This document shows positions 26,417-34,368 of a stretch of 64,000 bases of DNA, piece after piece. Source of the DNA: Clostridiaceae bacterium (GTDB lineage: Bacteria > Bacillota > Clostridia > Saccharofermentanales > Saccharofermentanaceae); NCBI GenBank assembly GCA_012729635.1, contig JAAYCT010000033.1, forward strand, positions 1 to 64,000, read 5' to 3'. The position numbers and the translations under genes are program-made. Position 1 is the stretch's first letter. The number at the start of each line of letters is the position of its first letter. The notes beneath the pieces are model-generated. The model searched no databases and was not told the origin of the DNA. It was given only the letters and a program-made list of their open reading frames with translations.

Positions 26417-27511
26417 ATGAAGAAAGTACTGTCAATGATTCTGGCTGTTCTGATGATATTCGGAATGGCCGCGATCGCCGGTTGCGAGGAGAAAAAGGAC
26501 GAAGCTTTAAAGGTCGGTGTTTTGTATATCTCACCGAAGGACGACGGAGGATATTCTCAGGCGCATGCCGAGGGAATCGCGGAGGCAAAAGCTAAGTTCG
26601 GAGATAAGATTATCGTAAGCGAAATCGAAAATGTCAACGATACCGATGTGACGGCGACCAATAACGCGATCGACAATCTTGTAAACAACGGATGCAAATT
26701 GATTTTTACCACAAGCTACGGATACATGGATCCGACCGAAGCGGCCGCAAAAAAATATCCGGATGTGAAGTTTTGTCACTGCTCCGGATATAAGACGAAC
26801 GACACGAATATGGATGCATATTTTGGTCAGATTGAGACCGGACGGTATCTTGCGGGTATCGTCGCCGGAAAAATGACGAGCAACAATAAGCTCGGTTACG
26901 TTGCGGCATTTCCGATCCCCGAAGTAATTCGTGGAATCAATGCCTATACCCTGGGTGCGAAGTCCGTAAATCCCGACGTAACCGTTCAGGTCGTCTGGAC
27001 CAACACCTGGTTTGATCCCGCAACGGAAAAAGCTGCTGCCGAGGCTCTTTTAGCAGCCGGAGTCGATGTAATGGCTCAGCATCAGGACTCTCCGAGTGCA
27101 ATCGAAGCGGCAGAGGCGGCCGGAGCCTACGCGACCGGTTACGATCTGACCTATTCCGGTGCTCCGGATGCGTACCTTACCGCTCCTTTATGGGGATGGG
27201 GAGTCTATTACACGTATAAGATTCAACAAGTCCTTGACGGGCAGTGGAAGGTGGAGAATTATTGGGGTGGCATGAAGGAAGGCGTCGCCAAACTGGATGA
27301 GCTTTCCGCTCTGGTCAGTGAAGACGCGAAGGCCGCAGTAGAAGCTGCGCGCCCGATGGTAACCGAGCAAGGAAACGCATTTGTTTTCTCCGGTCCGATT
27401 TACAACCAACAGGGGGAATTGATGGTTGCGGAAGGAGAGAGCATTTCTTACGGTGACCAGATGGGTATGAAATGGTTCGTGCAGGGAGTAATCGGAGAAA
27501 TTCCTTCCTAA
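26417..27511 (+). CDS. BMP-family ABC transporter substrate-binding lipoprotein
   Basis: The 364 aa lipoprotein has a signal peptide with lipobox AIAGC (Cys near 23) and the BMP/Med/TmpC pattern (KVGVLYISPKDDGGYSQAHAEG after the linker, TNNAIDNLVNNGCKLIFTTSYGYMDPTEAAAKKYPDVKF, later AGVDVMAQHQDSPSAIEAAEAAG, described here only in part). This family binds purine nucleosides or related ligands outside the membrane. The ATG follows GAGGAGGAAGACTT. Together with the ATPase and two permeases downstream it forms a full importer. Confidence 0.94.
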   Translation: MKKVLSMILAVLMIFGMAAIAGCEEKKDEALKVGVLYISPKDDGGYSQAHAEGIAEAKAKFGDKIIVSEIENVNDTDVTATNNAIDNLVNNGCKLIFTTSYGYMDPTEAAAKKYPDVKFCHCSGYKTNDTNMDAYFGQIETGRYLAGIVAGKMTSNNKLGYVAAFPIPEVIRGINAYTLGAKSVNPDVTVQVVWTNTWFDPATEKAAAEALLAAGVDVMAQHQDSPSAIEAAEAAGAYATGYDLTYSGAPDAYLTAPLWGWGVYYTYKIQQVLDGQWKVENYWGGMKEGVAKLDELSALVSEDAKAAVEAARPMVTEQGNAFVFSGPIYNQQGELMVAEGESISYGDQMGMKWFVQGVIGEIPS

Positions 27512-27535
27512 AAGAAATGATGAAACGATCATTGT

Positions 27536-27569
27536 CGCGGCATCCGGGATACCGATTCCGGATGCCGCG
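27536..27569. other. Hairpin between the binding-protein and ATPase genes
   Basis: CGCGGCATCCGG (27536-27547) and CCGGATGCCGCG (27558-27569) are exact complements around a 10-nt loop that can extend the stem by two more pairs. No T-run follows. Such hairpins after substrate-binding protein genes often stabilise the upstream mRNA or partly stop transcription, giving excess binding protein. That role is inferred here. Confidence 0.75.
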
Positions 27570-27597
27570 AAATGTAAACACAGCGGAGTTTATCGTC

Positions 27598-29256
27598 ATG
27601 AGCGTGAGTTCAAGTTCACCGGCTGAGAATGCTTTTTCCATGAAAGGGATTTCAAAATCCTTCGGTTCGGTATGTGCGAATGAAGGAATCGATTTTGAAG
27701 TTAAAATAGGAGAAATCCACGCATTGCTCGGCGAGAACGGATCCGGAAAAAGCACATTGATGAATATTTTATCCGGAGTGTATCGGCCGGATTGCGGAAA
27801 GATCTCCGTTTTCGGAGAGACCCGCGATTTCCGTTCACCCGGAGACGCAATCCGATGCGGAATTGGTATGGTTTATCAGCATTTTAAACTTGCGGAGTCG
27901 CTTTCCGCTACCGATAATATCATTGCAGGTTTAAGTAAAGGTCAGATTTTTCGCGCGTTACAAACCGAAAAAAGTGATGATCGTCATATTTCGACTATGG
28001 ACCCCGATGTTTCGGTATCCCCGGATCAAAAACAAAGACGAACCGGCACGAATTATATAAGCGATCTGATCAGAAAATTTGCGAAGCGTTTTCATATTGA
28101 TTTTGATCCCGATAAACTGGCATCGCAACTTTCCGTAAGCGAGAAGCAATCGGTTGAGATTATCAAGGTTCTGATCCGAGGGGCGAAAATTCTGATCATG
28201 GATGAACCGACCGCGGTTCTTACGCCGCAAGAAACGAAAAAGTTGTTTTCCGTTCTGAAAAAAATGCGGGATCAGGGTTGTTCTATCGTCTTTATTAGTC
28301 ATAAACTCGGTGAAATCACCGAGTTATGTGATCGCGTGACCGTTCTTCGGAAAGGAAGAAGTGTGGATACCTTGGTCGTATCACAGGTGGATACGTATGA
28401 TTTAATCGAAAAGATGGTCGGCCGAAAAATCGAGCTGGAAATTGTTCGACCGGCACCCAATCCTGAACGACTGGAATGCCTGCGCGTCGAAGGCTTAACC
28501 TATCATGACGAAAAGGGCTTAGCCAAGCTTTCCGATGTTTCCTTTTCAACCTTTTACGGTGAAATCCTCGGTGTTGCGGGATTAGCCGGTAGCGGTCAAA
28601 AGGAGTTATGTGAAGCGATTGCCGGAATCATTCGCCCGTCAAGCGGAAGCATCTCGGTGGACGCGGAGGAAATATCCGGTCTTTCTCCGAGAAGTATAAC
28701 CGCCAAAGGTGTTTCCATGTGCTTTATTCCCGAGGATCGTCTCGGGATGGGGTTGGTTGCTTCCATGGGAATCACTGAAAATGTTTTGCTCAAGGAATAC
28801 GCTTTTCAAAAGGGTATTTTCATTAAAACCGATCGAGCAAGTGAAAAATCCGATCAAATCATCAAGGAGTTGGATATTATGACTCCCGGGGTTCGGCACC
28901 CCGTCCGACTTCTGTCGGGTGGAAATATTCAAAAAGTCATACTCGGAAGAGAAATTCATTTGCACCCGAAATTAATGATTACAGCGTATGCCGTTCGCGG
29001 ATTGGACATTCAGTCTTCGCATACCGTATACCGTTTGCTGAACGAGCAAAAGAAACAAAATGTTTCTGTGTTATATATCGGCGAGGATTTGGATGTATTG
29101 ATTGCCTTTTGTGACCGCATTATGGTCTTATGCCGCGGTGAAAATATGGGGATTCTGGATGCGAATCATACCTCGAAAATTGAAATCGGGCAAATGATGT
29201 CGGGTACCCGGCTGGAAGTGATAAGAACGGGGGTGGACTATGTTTCGAATCGCTAA
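27598..29256 (+). CDS. BMP-type ABC transporter ATPase (two nucleotide-binding domains)
   Basis: The 552 aa protein has two ABC domains in tandem, as in sugar and nucleoside importers of this class. The first has Walker A GENGSGKST, a degenerate signature LSVSEKQ and Walker B ILIMDEPTAVLTPQE. The second has GLAGSGQKEL, signature LLSGGNIQK and a degenerate Walker B region (LMITAYAVRGLD). A polar insertion of about 35-40 residues (about 118-152) lies between the first Walker A region and the signature, explaining the extra length over the usual ~510 aa. The ATG at 27598 is the best fit; the site upstream is only GGAG. Confidence 0.93.
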   Translation: MSVSSSSPAENAFSMKGISKSFGSVCANEGIDFEVKIGEIHALLGENGSGKSTLMNILSGVYRPDCGKISVFGETRDFRSPGDAIRCGIGMVYQHFKLAESLSATDNIIAGLSKGQIFRALQTEKSDDRHISTMDPDVSVSPDQKQRRTGTNYISDLIRKFAKRFHIDFDPDKLASQLSVSEKQSVEIIKVLIRGAKILIMDEPTAVLTPQETKKLFSVLKKMRDQGCSIVFISHKLGEITELCDRVTVLRKGRSVDTLVVSQVDTYDLIEKMVGRKIELEIVRPAPNPERLECLRVEGLTYHDEKGLAKLSDVSFSTFYGEILGVAGLAGSGQKELCEAIAGIIRPSSGSISVDAEEISGLSPRSITAKGVSMCFIPEDRLGMGLVASMGITENVLLKEYAFQKGIFIKTDRASEKSDQIIKELDIMTPGVRHPVRLLSGGNIQKVILGREIHLHPKLMITAYAVRGLDIQSSHTVYRLLNEQKKQNVSVLYIGEDLDVLIAFCDRIMVLCRGENMGILDANHTSKIEIGQMMSGTRLEVIRTGVDYVSNR

Positions 29257-30382
29257 GAGAGAGAAGGCTTCCATAACCGATTCGATTCGATTCCGTTCTC
29301 TGGGATTTCTCGCCGGACTCTTGCTTTCGATGGGTTTTATCGCAGTGCTCGGTTACAACCCCTTTTCTGCTTTGGTTACACTATTGATCGGCGCTTTCGG
29401 AACCGGAACCGGCCTCCGAAACACGCTGACATTTGCGATACCGCTGGCGACAACAGCTCTCGGGTTGTCTGTTGCGTTTCGGATGAAATATTGGAATATC
29501 GGCGGAGAAGGTCAATTGCTTATAGGCGCGACCGCGGCAATGTTCGTTTCTCTCGTAGCGGGAGAAAATACATCCGGATGGATACTCGTACCGATGATGC
29601 TTCTTTTTGGGTTCATCGGCGGAGCCTGGTATGCTTTGATTCCGGGTCTTTTTCGTGTATATTTCCGAACGAACGAGACGCTTTTCACATTGATGATGAA
29701 TTATCTGGCCATCGCATTTGTAAAGTATCTGTACCATGTTCTGTGGAAGGATCCCTTAAAGAGCGGATTTCCGGGAATTCGAAGCATTCAGGAGCAAGCG
29801 GGACTGCCTCGTATTCTCGGTGTCAGTGCCGGGATCATTGTGCCTGTCATACTGATGATTGTCCTTTATGTCCTAATATCACGGACGAAGCCCGGATATG
29901 AGATACGCGTCGTCGGAGAAAGCGAGCCGACCGCACATTATGCCGGAATGAACGTTCAGAAAATAATGGTGGGCGGGATCATTTTGTCCGGCGGAATTGT
30001 CGGACTGGCCGGGGCAGTCAAACTGAGCGGGGAGACGCTTACTTTGACCGAAAGCCTTGGCGGCGGTACAGGATTTACAGCGATAGTCATTGCCTGGCTC
30101 GCAAACCTCTCCGCGCCGATTATTCTCGTTGTTTCTTTTCTGTTTGCCGCTTTGCAACAAGGGGCTCAAATTATTCAACTGCGATTGAATGTCCCTGCCG
30201 CTGTTGCGGAAATCATCAAGGGATTAATGTTGATGTCGTTTCTCGGATCCGAGTTTTTTCTTCGATACCGTATCATTTTTAACAAAAGAGACAAAAGTCA
30301 ATCTTATCCGCAGATTTTATCTGCAAGCCAATCCTCTGATATAGAAACGGATAAGACTCCTGACAAGGAGGTAAAACCATGA
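29240..30382 (+). CDS. BMP-type ABC transporter permease 1
   Basis: This 380 aa integral membrane protein of the branched-chain/ribose-type permease family has about nine membrane segments and the TNETLFTLMMNYLA segment near 135 that is typical of nucleoside permeases. Its ATG overlaps the ATPase stop by 17 bp (GGGGGTG upstream) and its own stop overlaps the next permease as ATGA. A hydrophilic tail of about 30 residues follows the last helix. Confidence 0.92.
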   Translation: MFRIAKREKASITDSIRFRSLGFLAGLLLSMGFIAVLGYNPFSALVTLLIGAFGTGTGLRNTLTFAIPLATTALGLSVAFRMKYWNIGGEGQLLIGATAAMFVSLVAGENTSGWILVPMMLLFGFIGGAWYALIPGLFRVYFRTNETLFTLMMNYLAIAFVKYLYHVLWKDPLKSGFPGIRSIQEQAGLPRILGVSAGIIVPVILMIVLYVLISRTKPGYEIRVVGESEPTAHYAGMNVQKIMVGGIILSGGIVGLAGAVKLSGETLTLTESLGGGTGFTAIVIAWLANLSAPIILVVSFLFAALQQGAQIIQLRLNVPAAVAEIIKGLMLMSFLGSEFFLRYRIIFNKRDKSQSYPQILSASQSSDIETDKTPDKEVKP

Positions 30383-31347
30383 TTTCGATTCTAACGAGTC
30401 CGGACTTCATTTCATCCGCGATTTCATTCTCGGTGATTTTGCTTCTCGGGACGCTTGGGGAATTACTTACGGAACGTGCCGGACACTTGAATCTCGGTGT
30501 AGAGGGCATGATGCTTCTGGGGGCTTCTTTCGGTTATATAGCCGCGGTGAGATCTTCATCTCTTGTTTTTGCACTGGTAGCCGCCTGCCTCGGATCCGGA
30601 CTGGGTGCGCTGATGTACGCATTTTTAACCGTTTCACTTCGCGTTAACCAGACGGTAACCGGACTTGCGTTAACCATGTTCGGAGCTGGACTTGCCAATT
30701 CTGTCGGAAGCAAGGTTGCCGGTACGTCAACACCTCCAAATATCGAAGCATTTTTTTCGTTTCATCCTTTGGAAATGGATTCGCCGAACAGCGCGTTTCT
30801 TCGATTTATCAACAAAGCGTTTTTGTCCCATGATGTATTTGTATATTTTTCGATTGTTCTTGCGGTCCTTTTATGCGTATTTCTGTTTCGGACTCAAGAA
30901 GGATTGGCCCTTCGACTTACCGGCGAAAACACCGCGGCGGCGGATGCGTCCGGGATTAAGGTTACGCGGATAAAATACTTGTATATCGTCATCGGAGGGG
31001 TGCTTTGCGGTCTGGGAGGTCTTTACCTGCCTCTGGTACAACAGGGGTACTGGATTGAAAATATTACTGCAGGACAGGGCTGGCTGGTCGTCGCGCTGGT
31101 TATTTTTGTCCGCTGGCATCCGATAAAGGCCATCGCGGGCTCGTTTGTGTTTGGAGCATTATCTATTCTCGGATCTTCCGTTCAACTGAACGAAAGGCTT
31201 TCGACAATACCATTTTACAATCAATACATCATGTCCATGTTTCCGTTTTTTTTGACCATCGTTGTCCTGGTAATCACTTCCGCTCGAAAAGGGGCGTGGC
31301 GCGGACCCGCGGAGATCGGTCATCCCTATTTTCGAGAGGATCGGTAA
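30379..31347 (+). CDS. BMP-type ABC transporter permease 2
   Basis: The second permease of the importer is 322 aa with about eight to ten membrane segments and the motif GVEGMMLLGASFGYIAA near 45, typical of this family. It begins in an ATGA overlap after AAGGAGGTAAAACC. The five-gene set xpt-BMP-ATPase-permease-permease looks like one transcript for purine nucleoside or base uptake and salvage. Confidence 0.93.
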   Translation: MISILTSPDFISSAISFSVILLLGTLGELLTERAGHLNLGVEGMMLLGASFGYIAAVRSSSLVFALVAACLGSGLGALMYAFLTVSLRVNQTVTGLALTMFGAGLANSVGSKVAGTSTPPNIEAFFSFHPLEMDSPNSAFLRFINKAFLSHDVFVYFSIVLAVLLCVFLFRTQEGLALRLTGENTAAADASGIKVTRIKYLYIVIGGVLCGLGGLYLPLVQQGYWIENITAGQGWLVVALVIFVRWHPIKAIAGSFVFGALSILGSSVQLNERLSTIPFYNQYIMSMFPFFLTIVVLVITSARKGAWRGPAEIGHPYFREDR

Positions 31348-31365
31348 GCTGTGGCGCAATTATGT

Positions 31366-31371
31366 TATAAT
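31366..31371 (+). promoter_or_regulatory. Probable -10 element for the cda-glm genes
   Basis: TATAAT at 31366-31371 within TATGTTATAATTAT lies 30 bp before the cdaA start. No convincing -35 is seen at standard spacing. Confidence 0.45.
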
Positions 31372-31400
31372 TATTTGCGATAAACGGAGGAAGTCAGGAC

Positions 31401-32906
31401 TTGAATAAAGGGCTTATCGATCAAATTGTTAATTTTGTCCGTGAAATATTTGCGGGCCTGGACAGTGGCTACCTTTTTTTCGGTGGACCGGTGGATATTG
31501 TTCGTTATGTGTTTGACATCATTCTGATTACATTTGTCGTTTATCAGCTTCTGAAACTTTTAAGGCAAACCCGGGCGTGGCAGCTTCTTCAGGGATTATT
31601 TCTCATCGTTCTTTTTACGATGGTTTGCAGTATCCTCGGATTAGAAATGGTCGGGTTTATTTTTGATAATATTTTATATGTGGTTGCGATTGCCTTTGTT
31701 ATCATCTTTCAACCCGAATTGCGAAAAGCGTTGGAAACGGTCGGACTGAAATCCTTTTCGACTTTCTCTAATGCATTATCCTCCGAGTATCAAGAGGGTG
31801 CCGATAATATTTCACTAATGATTGAAAATATTGTCGGAGCATGCTCCGAGATGTCAAAATCCTATACCGGGGCATTAATCATTATTGAAAGAAATTCAAA
31901 GCTCAGCGAACTTCTAGAGCAAGAGAATGCCGTGAATCTGGACTCCTCGGTCACCAAAGAAATGTTGACTTCTATTTTTTACAAAGGATCGCCGCTTCAT
32001 GACGGTGCCGTGCTGATTCGCAATAACCGGATTGCTGCGGCTCGCTGCCATGTTCCGCTTTCCGAATCATTGCATACAAAAGTAAGTTTCGGGACTCGGC
32101 ATCGTGCTGCGGTCGGTGCCAGCGAAATGGGCGATGCAATCGCGGTAGCCGTTTCCGAGGAGAGGGGTAAGATTTCCCTTGCGCTGAATGGATGCCTTTA
32201 TGAGATGCGGGGAGGAGAGGAACTCAAAAGAAACCTTCTCTATGTTTTTGGGATCGCGGGAGCGCCCGGAAAGAACCGCCGAAAAAGCAGAAGAATCACA
32301 AACCCTTTCCCAAAACGTGGTTCGGTCTCTGTCGCTCACAGTGCGGGGAATGTTGATGAAATTATTCGCAGCAAGGGATCTGATTTAGTGGACGGTGAAA
32401 TTGTTGCCGTTTCTGCGGTGAATGCAACCTGTGCTTCGGATTCTTCGGAAAAAGTGACGGATCCGGTTTCGGAATTGCCGATTGCCGCAAAAAAGTCGGA
32501 GTTGGAATTCAGAAGAAGCATTCCGAAAAAGATTGCTTATATATTGGCCTCGTTTCTGATCTCGTTAAGCCTTTGGATGTACATCCAAATCAATACCAAT
32601 CCGGTAGAGATGAAGCAAATAACGGTTCCTCTACAGTTCCGTTCGGAAGGTGTTTTAGAGAGCAAGGGATTGGAAACGACCGACTATACCATTCAGAATG
32701 TCAATATATCCATTGTCGGACGAAAAAATGTTATTGATGATTTTTCGGACACCGATATCGGCGCATATATTGATTTTTCCCCGATTACCGATGCCGGAGT
32801 ATACACACTGCCTATTGATATTTCTTCACAAAAAAATGTATACTATCGCGTGGAGTTCCAAAACCCGGAAAGCATAGCGGTCGTTATCTATCATTCCGAT
32901 GAATAA
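31401..32906 (+). CDS. cdaA: Diadenylate cyclase CdaA fused to CdaR (YbbR domain)
   Basis: One continuous 501 aa reading frame carries a membrane diadenylate cyclase and its usual regulator. Residues about 25-105 hold three membrane helices. Residues about 105-290 form the DAC domain with the catalytic DGA (in LHDGAVLI, near 201) and RHRAA (near 232), making c-di-AMP from two ATP. After a polar linker (about 290-370), a new membrane helix (about 377-395) leads to one YbbR/CdaR domain (about 400-490). In most Bacillota these are separate genes cdaA and cdaR. The TTG start follows GGAGGAAGTCAGGAC. glmM follows after 21 bp. Confidence 0.92.
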   Translation: MNKGLIDQIVNFVREIFAGLDSGYLFFGGPVDIVRYVFDIILITFVVYQLLKLLRQTRAWQLLQGLFLIVLFTMVCSILGLEMVGFIFDNILYVVAIAFVIIFQPELRKALETVGLKSFSTFSNALSSEYQEGADNISLMIENIVGACSEMSKSYTGALIIIERNSKLSELLEQENAVNLDSSVTKEMLTSIFYKGSPLHDGAVLIRNNRIAAARCHVPLSESLHTKVSFGTRHRAAVGASEMGDAIAVAVSEERGKISLALNGCLYEMRGGEELKRNLLYVFGIAGAPGKNRRKSRRITNPFPKRGSVSVAHSAGNVDEIIRSKGSDLVDGEIVAVSAVNATCASDSSEKVTDPVSELPIAAKKSELEFRRSIPKKIAYILASFLISLSLWMYIQINTNPVEMKQITVPLQFRSEGVLESKGLETTDYTIQNVNISIVGRKNVIDDFSDTDIGAYIDFSPITDAGVYTLPIDISSQKNVYYRVEFQNPESIAVVIYHSDE

Positions 32907-32927
32907 ATCGTAACGGAGGCAAAACGG

Positions 32928-34283
32928 ATGAGTCGATTATTTGGTACGGACGGAGTTCGCGGTATAGCCAACAGTGAATTAACACCGGATCTTGCTTACA
33001 AGTTGGGGTTTGCAGGGGCAAGGGTTTTGGCGGTGAGCTCGGATATAAAACCGACATTGCTGATCGGGATGGATACGCGAATCTCTTGTAATATGCTTGA
33101 AGCCGCACTCGCGGCGGGTATATGCTCCGCGGGAGCCGACGTAGTATTATGCGGTGTGTTGCCGACGCCGGCTATCGCTTACCTGACGTCAAAGTACAAA
33201 TATGATGCAGGAGTAATGATCTCCGCATCACACAATTCATACGAATATAACGGAATCAAGTTTTTCTCGGGCAACGGACTAAAATTATCCGATGAGATCG
33301 AGGATGAAATCGAGCGGACCGTCAACGAATATGATATTTATTCCAAAAGCCGGCCGGTCGGAGAAGATGTTGGTACCGTGATTCGCAGACCGGAATCCGC
33401 AAGACAATATGTCGAACATCTGAAACGGAGAATGAGTGTTGATCTTTCCGGAATGAGAATTGCCATGGACTGTGCCAACGGTGCTGCCAGTGCCATCGCC
33501 CCTTCCTTATTTGAAGATTTGGGTGCGACAGTGATCGCTATCGGAAACACCCCGAACGGACTCAACATCAATAAAAACTGCGGATCAACGCATTTAGAGC
33601 AGTTATCTATGACCGTCATTTCTGAGAAGTGCGATATCGGTCTGGCTTTTGACGGGGATGCGGATCGTTTTCTCGGGATTGATGAAACCGGGAAAGTGAT
33701 TGATGGTGATGTTATCATGTCGATTATCGCGTCGGATATGAAGGAAAACGGAGAACTGAATTCCGATACCATCGTTGTCACAGTGATGAGCAATCTCGGC
33801 CTGGACATTATGGCCGAGAAAAACGGGATTGTACTCGAAAAAACCAAAGTCGGTGACCGGTACGTACTCGAGAGAATGCTCGAAAAGGATTACAACATCG
33901 GCGGTGAGCAATCCGGACATGTCATACTACTCGATCACGCGACGACGGGTGACGGGATATTGACGGCGCTGGCTTTACTGAAGGCTCTCTATCGCAAAGG
34001 ATTGAAGCTTTCCGAGGCTTCGAAGATTATCCGTATCCTTCCTCAAGTCCTCATGTCGGCAAAGGTGAAGAACGAAGACAAGACGAAGGTAATGGAGTTC
34101 GGTTTGCTAATGTCAACCATCGAAAAATACGAAGAACAACTAAACGGCAAGGGCCGCATACTGGTTCGTGCTTCCGGCACGGAGCCGATTATCCGCGTAA
34201 TGATTGAAGGGGAGGACGAGGAAGAAATCTCCCTGATGGCCAGAGATTTGGTATCGATCATTCAGAAGAATTTCATCGTATAG
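32928..34283 (+). CDS. glmM: Phosphoglucosamine mutase
   Basis: This enzyme converts glucosamine-6-phosphate to glucosamine-1-phosphate for UDP-GlcNAc and peptidoglycan. At 451 aa it has family length and starts with the typical LFGTDGVRG. The phosphoserine loop is MISASHNSYEYNG (near 100), the metal loop is DGDADR (near 243) and the C-terminal phosphate site is RASGTEPIIRVM. The ATG follows AACGGAGGCAAAACGG. GlmM is known to bind and restrain CdaA in Bacillota, and the cda-glmM adjacency is kept here. Confidence 0.97.
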   Translation: MSRLFGTDGVRGIANSELTPDLAYKLGFAGARVLAVSSDIKPTLLIGMDTRISCNMLEAALAAGICSAGADVVLCGVLPTPAIAYLTSKYKYDAGVMISASHNSYEYNGIKFFSGNGLKLSDEIEDEIERTVNEYDIYSKSRPVGEDVGTVIRRPESARQYVEHLKRRMSVDLSGMRIAMDCANGAASAIAPSLFEDLGATVIAIGNTPNGLNINKNCGSTHLEQLSMTVISEKCDIGLAFDGDADRFLGIDETGKVIDGDVIMSIIASDMKENGELNSDTIVVTVMSNLGLDIMAEKNGIVLEKTKVGDRYVLERMLEKDYNIGGEQSGHVILLDHATTGDGILTALALLKALYRKGLKLSEASKIIRILPQVLMSAKVKNEDKTKVMEFGLLMSTIEKYEEQLNGKGRILVRASGTEPIIRVMIEGEDEEEISLMARDLVSIIQKNFIV

Positions 34284-34312
34284 GATAATCGTCCGGAAAG
34301 AAGCGGTCCCGA

Positions 34313-34330
34313 AGCGCGGATAAGCGCGCT
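34313..34330. other. Short stem-loop between glmM and glmS
   Basis: AGCGCG (34313-34318) and CGCGCT (34325-34330) can pair around GATAAG. It is short and lacks a strong T-run. The 85-bp gap is too small for a glmS ribozyme, and none of its conserved core is seen. Confidence 0.35.
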
Positions 34331-34368
34331 TGATTTCATATCATTTTCCAAGTGATTCAGGAGGCTTT

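Noticed and set aside
30379-30382. ATGA overlaps as possible sequencing errors (also at 41938, 42588, 20027)
   Set aside because: Both proteins of each pair have full family length, so these are ordinary translational coupling.
34284-34368. Possible glmS ribozyme before glmS
   Set aside because: The gap is only 85 bp, shorter than the ribozyme, and the conserved core is absent.
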